A DNA stretch of 64,000 bases from an uncultured Pelagibacteraceae bacterium (lineage in GTDB: Bacteria > Pseudomonadota > Alphaproteobacteria > Pelagibacterales > Pelagibacteraceae): NCBI GenBank assembly GCA_902524945.1, contig CABZFF010000001.1, forward strand, positions 157,180 to 221,179. Direction: 5' to 3'. The position numbers and the translations under genes are program-made. Positions 59,837 to 64,000 of this stretch are shown piece by piece. The notes under the pieces were generated by a model. That model saw nothing but the letters and a program-made list of their open reading frames with translations, was not told where the DNA came from and searched no databases. The stretch's first letter is position 1, and every line of letters starts with the position of its first letter.

Positions 59837-60285
59837 GAAGAATTTTTTTAAAATATTTAAGCTTAACAATTTTTTCATCTTTTATTCTTCCATTAAACTC
59901 GCTATTTGCGAATACAAAGAAAATTATCAATAAAAATCTTACAAAAAAACAAAAAGAAATAATGTTTAACGAGGGCACTGAAAGACCCTTTTCAAGTGAT
60001 TTACTTAGAGAAAGTAGAAAGGGTTTTTATCATTGCGCTAATTGTGGAAATAAACTTTTTGCCTCTACTAGTAAATTTGACAGTGGTACTGGTTGGCCAT
60101 CATTTTCTGAGGCTTTACCTGGAGCATTTAAAACTAAGATAGATTATAAATTTGGAATGAAAAGAACAGAATATCATTGTGCTAAATGCGGTGCACATCA
60201 TGGACATGTCTTTAACGATGGACCAACTAAAAGTGGTAAAAGATTTTGTAATAATGGTCTATGTTTAATTTTTAGACCTGAATAA
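59833..60285 (+). CDS. msrB: Peptide methionine sulfoxide reductase B, exported
   Basis: A 150-residue enzyme that reduces the R-form of methionine sulfoxide. Zinc is held by HCANCGNK and HCAKCGAH; FDSGTGWPSFSEAL and GHVFNDGP are conserved, and the catalytic Cys lies in KRFCNNGLC (usually RYCxNS). A resolving Cys often found before GWPSF is Thr here, while a second Cys follows the catalytic one. The N-terminus (MRRIFLKYLSLTIFSSFILP...FAN) is a signal peptide, so it acts in the periplasm, like MsrA at 15473. Confidence 0.92.
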   Translation: MRRIFLKYLSLTIFSSFILPLNSLFANTKKIINKNLTKKQKEIMFNEGTERPFSSDLLRESRKGFYHCANCGNKLFASTSKFDSGTGWPSFSEALPGAFKTKIDYKFGMKRTEYHCAKCGAHHGHVFNDGPTKSGKRFCNNGLCLIFRPE

Positions 60286-60300
60286 AAATCTTTAACTTGA

Positions 60301-61350
60301 TTAAGCAATAGTAGAAAATATTAAAATTATTAAGAAAATTACCGTAAGAGCTGGGATCACTATTTTTCCTAATCTTTCAACTTTTTTTATTTTAACCGCA
60401 TTGCTCGTGCTCCGAACATTGTTTGCATAAGCAGTTATTAATACTCCAGAAAAGACTAATGCTGATGATAAAATAAATAAGCCATCAGTAAAATTTACAT
60501 ATGAAGTAGTTGGAATATCTTTTTCTAAAGCAAACTTTAAAGCTGGTATGATTAATAATAAAGTTATTTGTGATGTTAGTCTCTGTGCATAAGAAATGTT
60601 AATGTAATTAACCATTATTGATATTACTATAATTGTAAATAATGGAAAAAGAATTTTTCCTATAGCTGTACTTGGATTATGCGCAACATTCACATGCGTA
60701 ATAAGGTAAGAAAATTTCTCCTTTCCTCCGTGGTTTAAACTTGTTCTTTTCTCTTCCTCAAGATATTTTTTTTTCTCTACCCAATTACCTTTAATCACTC
60801 TGTGATGAGCGTCATGATGGCCTATGAGAACTTCTTTTGGCTTAAAAATCATTTTACTAACATTTCCTGAATAGGCTGCTATATCCATGAATAAATCTAA
60901 AGTGCCAAAAGGATATCCTTTCATATCACCATCTATACTGAGATCAGCTTCGAACCGTTCAAAAAGTTCATATTTTTTTCCGATAACATCCAATGTTTTG
61001 TAATGAGTAACTCTTGGATTTTCAGCGTTCGCTACAAAAAACTCTGGATACCAAATTTGCTCCATAAATTTTTCCATCTTGGGCCCATGAATAATTGTAT
61101 CGCCAAATTTATTTAGAAATTTTTCGGTTTCACCTTCCCATGACATTAGAATTTCGACAGATACTCTGTAGTGTCCTTCAGATATATCGATGTCATAGAT
61201 TTCATCAAACAGAAGTGTTGCTTCTACTAAATGCTCTGTTTTAATATCTTTGTCATTAGAATGTGACTCTGAATGAGATTTTGAAGCTGCCATTAATGAG
61301 TTAACAGCAAAGAATGAAATTAATATGATTAATGCTAAAATTTTTCTCAT
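60301..61350 (-). CDS. Prokaryotic pentameric ligand-gated ion channel homologue
   Basis: A 349-residue protein with the layout of GLIC/ELIC-type channels. A signal peptide (1-21) is followed by a beta-rich extracellular domain with IWYPEFFVANAENP (99-112; WxP block) and GYPFGTLDLF (145-154; the FPF region of the Cys-loop, without cysteines, as in prokaryotes). Helices follow at about 228-250 (M1, with Pro236), 258-275 (M2), 286-308 (M3) and 326-348 (M4). DIPTTSYVNFTDG between M2 and M3 and RLGKIVIPALTVIFL in M4 resemble GLIC. The N-terminus and loop 177-183 are His-rich. The ligand is unknown. Confidence 0.85.
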   Translation of the reverse strand: MRKILALIILISFFAVNSLMAASKSHSESHSNDKDIKTEHLVEATLLFDEIYDIDISEGHYRVSVEILMSWEGETEKFLNKFGDTIIHGPKMEKFMEQIWYPEFFVANAENPRVTHYKTLDVIGKKYELFERFEADLSIDGDMKGYPFGTLDLFMDIAAYSGNVSKMIFKPKEVLIGHHDAHHRVIKGNWVEKKKYLEEEKRTSLNHGGKEKFSYLITHVNVAHNPSTAIGKILFPLFTIIVISIMVNYINISYAQRLTSQITLLLIIPALKFALEKDIPTTSYVNFTDGLFILSSALVFSGVLITAYANNVRSTSNAVKIKKVERLGKIVIPALTVIFLIILIFSTIA

Positions 61351-61362
61351 TATTAAGAGTTT

Positions 61363-61391
61363 AATTTATTAAGACCGCATAAGTATTGCAA
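61363..61391 (-). promoter_or_regulatory. Possible promoter of the channel gene
   Basis: Minus strand: TTGCAA (61391-61386), 17-base spacer, TAAATT (61368-61363), ending 12 bases before the ATG at 61350, which would leave a very short leader. No Shine-Dalgarno sequence is visible. The -35 box starts 1 base beyond the ribokinase stop. Confidence 0.35.
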
Positions 61392-62294
61392 CTATTTAAT
61401 CTCTGATATTAAAGGCATGGAGTCTCCAGCTCCAAGCCTTGTTGTGGAAAATCCAGCAACTTTATTAGCTAATTCTAAACATTCTATTATTGGTTTTTTT
61501 TTGGATATCCCATAAGCTAACCCTCCATTAAAAGCATCTCCTGCTCCAGTAGTGTCAATGGCTTTTACTGCACTAGCTTTTAAATAAATTTCCTCTTTCC
61601 CATCAGAATAAAATAAACCTTTTTCTCCTAGAGTAATTATTACTTTTTTAATTCCTAAATTTATTAGCTTATCTGCTGCCTGCTTTGCTTCTTGATCGTT
61701 AGTAATCTTTATACCTGTATAAAATTCAGCCTCTGTTTCGTTAGGGGTAAAAAAATCGATATTATTATAAAACTCTTTTGAAATTTCAGATGCCGGTGCA
61801 GGATTTAAAATAGTAATGCACCCATTTTCTTTAGCAATTTTTAGACAATGTAAAGTAACGTCTTTAGGAACCTCTAATTGAGTTAAAAAAATTTTTGATC
61901 TTTTTATTAAATTAATTTGTTTTTCAATTTCACTTATCTGTAAGGAACTTGGGGCGCCTACAATTACATTTATTGCATTTTTTCCAGTATTTTGGTCAAC
62001 TAAAATTCCAGCTACACCAGTTTGTTGACTACCGTCTTGAATTATATTTTCTATAGAAATTTTATTTTTTTCAAGGGTTTTAAGAGCTAACTCTCCGTAT
62101 GCATCTTTACCAATTTTACTTATAAAATTTGTTTTTCCACCTAGTCTTGCAATCGCTATGGCTTGATTACAACCTTTTCCACCTGGGCCGACATTATATT
62201 TTTTTCCCAAAATAGTTTCACCTATTGATGGGATTTTTGGTCCAGAAAAACTTATGTCAGCAACAAAAATTCCTAAGACTGTTATTTCGCTCAT
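61392..62294 (-). CDS. rbsK: Ribokinase-family sugar kinase
   Basis: A 300-residue PfkB-family kinase: VGPGGKGCNQAIAIARLGGK near the N-terminus and AVKAIDTTGAGDAFNGGLAY, with the catalytic Asp, near the C-terminus. TPNETEAEFYTG is also conserved. These match ribokinase, which phosphorylates ribose (or a related nucleoside sugar). It overlaps ccdA by 1 base (TAATG). No ribose transporter is in view, so the sugar may come from nucleoside breakdown. Confidence 0.9.
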   Translation of the reverse strand: MSEITVLGIFVADISFSGPKIPSIGETILGKKYNVGPGGKGCNQAIAIARLGGKTNFISKIGKDAYGELALKTLEKNKISIENIIQDGSQQTGVAGILVDQNTGKNAINVIVGAPSSLQISEIEKQINLIKRSKIFLTQLEVPKDVTLHCLKIAKENGCITILNPAPASEISKEFYNNIDFFTPNETEAEFYTGIKITNDQEAKQAADKLINLGIKKVIITLGEKGLFYSDGKEEIYLKASAVKAIDTTGAGDAFNGGLAYGISKKKPIIECLELANKVAGFSTTRLGAGDSMPLISEIK

Positions 62295-63010
62295 TAACCA
62301 ACTTTAGCGAGAATTGGAAAGGTCGTCAAAATATAATAACTTATAACTTGAATATAATTCGTAGTAATCAATACTCCAGTAATTAAAAGAATAGCTCCGC
62401 CAGATTTTGTAATAGATCCATAATATTTTCCAAAACCTTTTTTAGAATTTAAAAATCTACTCATGTAGTATCCGGATAATATAAATGGGATAGCTAATCC
62501 TAAAGAATAAAATGATAGTAATAAAACCCCTTTGCTAATAGTAGCCTCAGTTGCAGATAAAGCAATTATAGATCCTAAAACTGGACCAATGCAAGGTGTC
62601 CAACCAAATGCAAAAGCTGCACCAACTATAAAAGGAAATGCATAATTATCTTTATAACTTGAAGCAGTTTGGATTCTTTTCTCAGTATTTAAAAAAGAAA
62701 AATTTAGAAAACCTAACATTTGTAATGAAAAAATAATAATTATTAATCCTGCAACAATCCGTAATTCATTAGAAAAGAAAAGAAGTACGTTACCTATTGC
62801 AGAGGCGGCCGCTCCAAGTATTATAAAAACAAAGGAGAAACCTAGTGAAAAAAGAATAGTTTTAGTCAAAACTATTGATTTGTCTTTATCTATTTCCCCT
62901 AAATCTTTTCCAGTTATATAAGAAATATAACCGGGGATAATTGGAAGTACACAAGGGGTGAGAAAACTTATAAATCCAGCCCCAAAAGCAAACGCAAGTT
63001 TAATGATCAT
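62294..63010 (-). CDS. ccdA: CcdA-type thiol-disulfide transmembrane protein
   Basis: A 238-residue, six-helix membrane protein: FISFLTPCVLPIIPGYISYI and FAFGWTPCIGPVLGSIIAL each hold one of the two redox cysteines, as in CcdA/DsbD-beta proteins. It carries electrons from cytosolic thioredoxin to the periplasm for cytochrome c maturation and possibly for exported MsrA/MsrB. It overlaps ribokinase by 1 base and is divergent from the membrane-protein gene at 63061. Confidence 0.93.
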   Translation of the reverse strand: MIIKLAFAFGAGFISFLTPCVLPIIPGYISYITGKDLGEIDKDKSIVLTKTILFSLGFSFVFIILGAAASAIGNVLLFFSNELRIVAGLIIIIFSLQMLGFLNFSFLNTEKRIQTASSYKDNYAFPFIVGAAFAFGWTPCIGPVLGSIIALSATEATISKGVLLLSFYSLGLAIPFILSGYYMSRFLNSKKGFGKYYGSITKSGGAILLITGVLITTNYIQVISYYILTTFPILAKVG

Positions 63011-63060
63011 ATTACGTTTATATTTGCCTTTGAACTTTACCGCAATTACAATATTGGCTC

Positions 63061-63405
63061 ATGATAATTAAATATGCAGGTTTTTTATTCACTCTTTTGT
63101 GGTCATATACTTTCATTAAGTCTCAAAGTATTTTTAAAAAAGGATCAGGTATTTTAATAACTTTATTTGTAACCAATATATCCTGGTTCACATTTATCGC
63201 AGCTTGCTTTTATGGCTTTAAAAATTTTAGCTTTTACCATGCTTTACTTGGTATAGCTTTAAGTATTATTTTGGTTCACTTGGCTTTTTCTAGATTAACT
63301 TTATTCATCAATGACAAATTTCAGGATAAGAACACTCTTTTAAAAATTAAAACATTTATTGAATATTTAATTTTAATAACAGTTGGATATTTTATATTTT
63401 TTTAA
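63061..63405 (+). CDS. Membrane protein of unknown function
   Basis: A 114-residue protein with four hydrophobic segments at about residues 3-20, 29-49, 56-77 and 93-113. No motif or family is recognised. It is divergent from ccdA (50 bases) and overlaps the histidine phosphatase gene by 4 bases tail to tail. Normal AT-rich codon use suggests a real gene. Confidence 0.6.
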   Translation: MIIKYAGFLFTLLWSYTFIKSQSIFKKGSGILITLFVTNISWFTFIAACFYGFKNFSFYHALLGIALSIILVHLAFSRLTLFINDKFQDKNTLLKIKTFIEYLILITVGYFIFF

Positions 63406-63956
63406 AAAGTATTAATTGTAGATAAAACTTTAAAATTTTTATCAGTGATGACTAGTTCGCCGGATCGTGTTGTTTCTCCAGTTATCGCCAAGATAATTAC
63501 ATAATGCGTAACTAAAACTAGGTTTCCTCCTTTGCCATTCCAATTATTTACATATTTTTTTAAGTTTTTAATCTGCTGTTTTTCATTTTGGTCGTATGGT
63601 GGAGTATAAGTAGAATTCAACGCGGAAAATTCTTTGAAATCGCCAAAAGCATATTTTGCAGTATCTTTGCATCTACACCACTGGCTTGATAAAACTTTAT
63701 CAATTAAAACTTTTTTTTCTTTAAAAAGTTTACCGATTTTTTTTGCTTGATTAATGCCCATCATGTCGAGATTTCTTTGAGTTTTACAATCACCAATTTT
63801 AAATCCTTCTGGGTCTCCGCCCCCCGGTGCCTTAGCATGTCTGATTAAAATAATTTTATCTCCGTCCTGAGCTGGTTTCCAATTTTCAGATGCGTGGATA
63901 TGAAATGAAATTAAAGAAAATATAGTTATAATTAGGGAAATAATTTGCTTCTTCAT
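63402..63956 (-). CDS. Exported histidine-phosphatase-family protein
   Basis: A 184-residue protein with a signal peptide (KQIISLIITIFSLISFHIHA). The phosphatase motif IILIRHAKAPGGGDPEGF supplies the catalytic RH, VLSSQWCRCKDTA the second Arg region, and LVLVTHYVIILAITG the distal His. It belongs to the histidine phosphatase superfamily, exported branch; the substrate is unknown, perhaps a phospho-ester in the periplasm. The start MKKQ at 63956 is followed upstream by the last 44 bases of the window, where I see no gene. Confidence 0.88.
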   Translation of the reverse strand: MKKQIISLIITIFSLISFHIHASENWKPAQDGDKIILIRHAKAPGGGDPEGFKIGDCKTQRNLDMMGINQAKKIGKLFKEKKVLIDKVLSSQWCRCKDTAKYAFGDFKEFSALNSTYTPPYDQNEKQQIKNLKKYVNNWNGKGGNLVLVTHYVIILAITGETTRSGELVITDKNFKVLSTINTF

Positions 63957-64000
63957 GGTGGATGAAATGATAATCTTACAAACTTGTGTCGCCTTGGTCT

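Overview
The window is one continuous stretch of a compact, very AT-rich bacterial chromosome. Genes abut or overlap by 1-10 bases, intergenic gaps are mostly under 100 bases, and proteins are rich in Lys, Asn and Ile. The gene content points to the marine SAR11 clade (Candidatus Pelagibacter, Alphaproteobacteria): a tandem glycine riboswitch in front of gcvT-gcvH-gcvP, many solute-binding-protein transporters, an AcuI-type reductase, DUF2237, DUF4396 and DUF2805 proteins. This assignment is inference; no rRNA is present. I see no tRNA, rRNA, CRISPR array, insertion sequence, integrase or prophage.

Layout. Bases 1-422 hold the end of a glycosyltransferase-like gene, followed by an AT-rich gap. 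Bases 674-6216 (minus strand) carry the ammonium transporter amtB, an HU protein, rseP, a LysR regulator, an acuI-like reductase and folE. Bases 6291-8237 hold hisI, a 2-oxoglutarate oxygenase-like gene, DUF2237 and a TPR protein. Bases 8263-23981 are rich in light and oxidative-damage functions: two photolyase/cryptochrome-type genes (one frameshifted, one with an apparently permuted fold), DUF393 and DUF2256 small proteins, a three-part cNMP/acyltransferase/SGNH protein, msrA, TspO, two SDRs, an ABM monooxygenase, iron superoxide dismutase, and a DUF3833/CFA-type methyltransferase/DUF1365/FAD amine-oxidase-like module. Bases 23991-28505 are the glycine cleavage operon with its riboswitch. 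Bases 28553-39739 hold DMT and MATE exporters, TerC, a renalase-like oxidoreductase, prpD-acnA, a LysE exporter and a group of periplasmic or membrane redox proteins (cytochrome c', DUF411, cytochrome b561, DUF4396).

Transport dominates 39761-58623. There is a complete LIV-type importer (livH-M-G-F-K), a tripartite tricarboxylate transporter (tctC-B-A) beside a glutarate hydroxylase (glaH), and a second LIV-type operon. That second operon runs binding protein, terminator, permease, secreted HExxH metalloprotease, permease, two ATPases, then the branched-chain amino acid exporter pair azlC-azlD. All of its genes after the terminator are overlapped or abutted. Three binding-protein genes share a 5' layout of promoter, TTAATTAA-like leader and G-rich ribosome site.

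Bases 58637-63956 hold a second LysE exporter, DUF2805, glutaredoxin, an exported MsrB, a prokaryotic pentameric ligand-gated ion channel homologue, ribokinase, CcdA and a histidine phosphatase.

The observations I rate highest are the pentameric channel homologue in a minimal genome, the metalloprotease and AzlCD built into an amino acid importer operon, the photolyase-like protein whose alpha/beta domain seems to lie at the C-terminus, the three-domain acyltransferase fusion, and a visible start-codon-sequestering switch in the glycine riboswitch.
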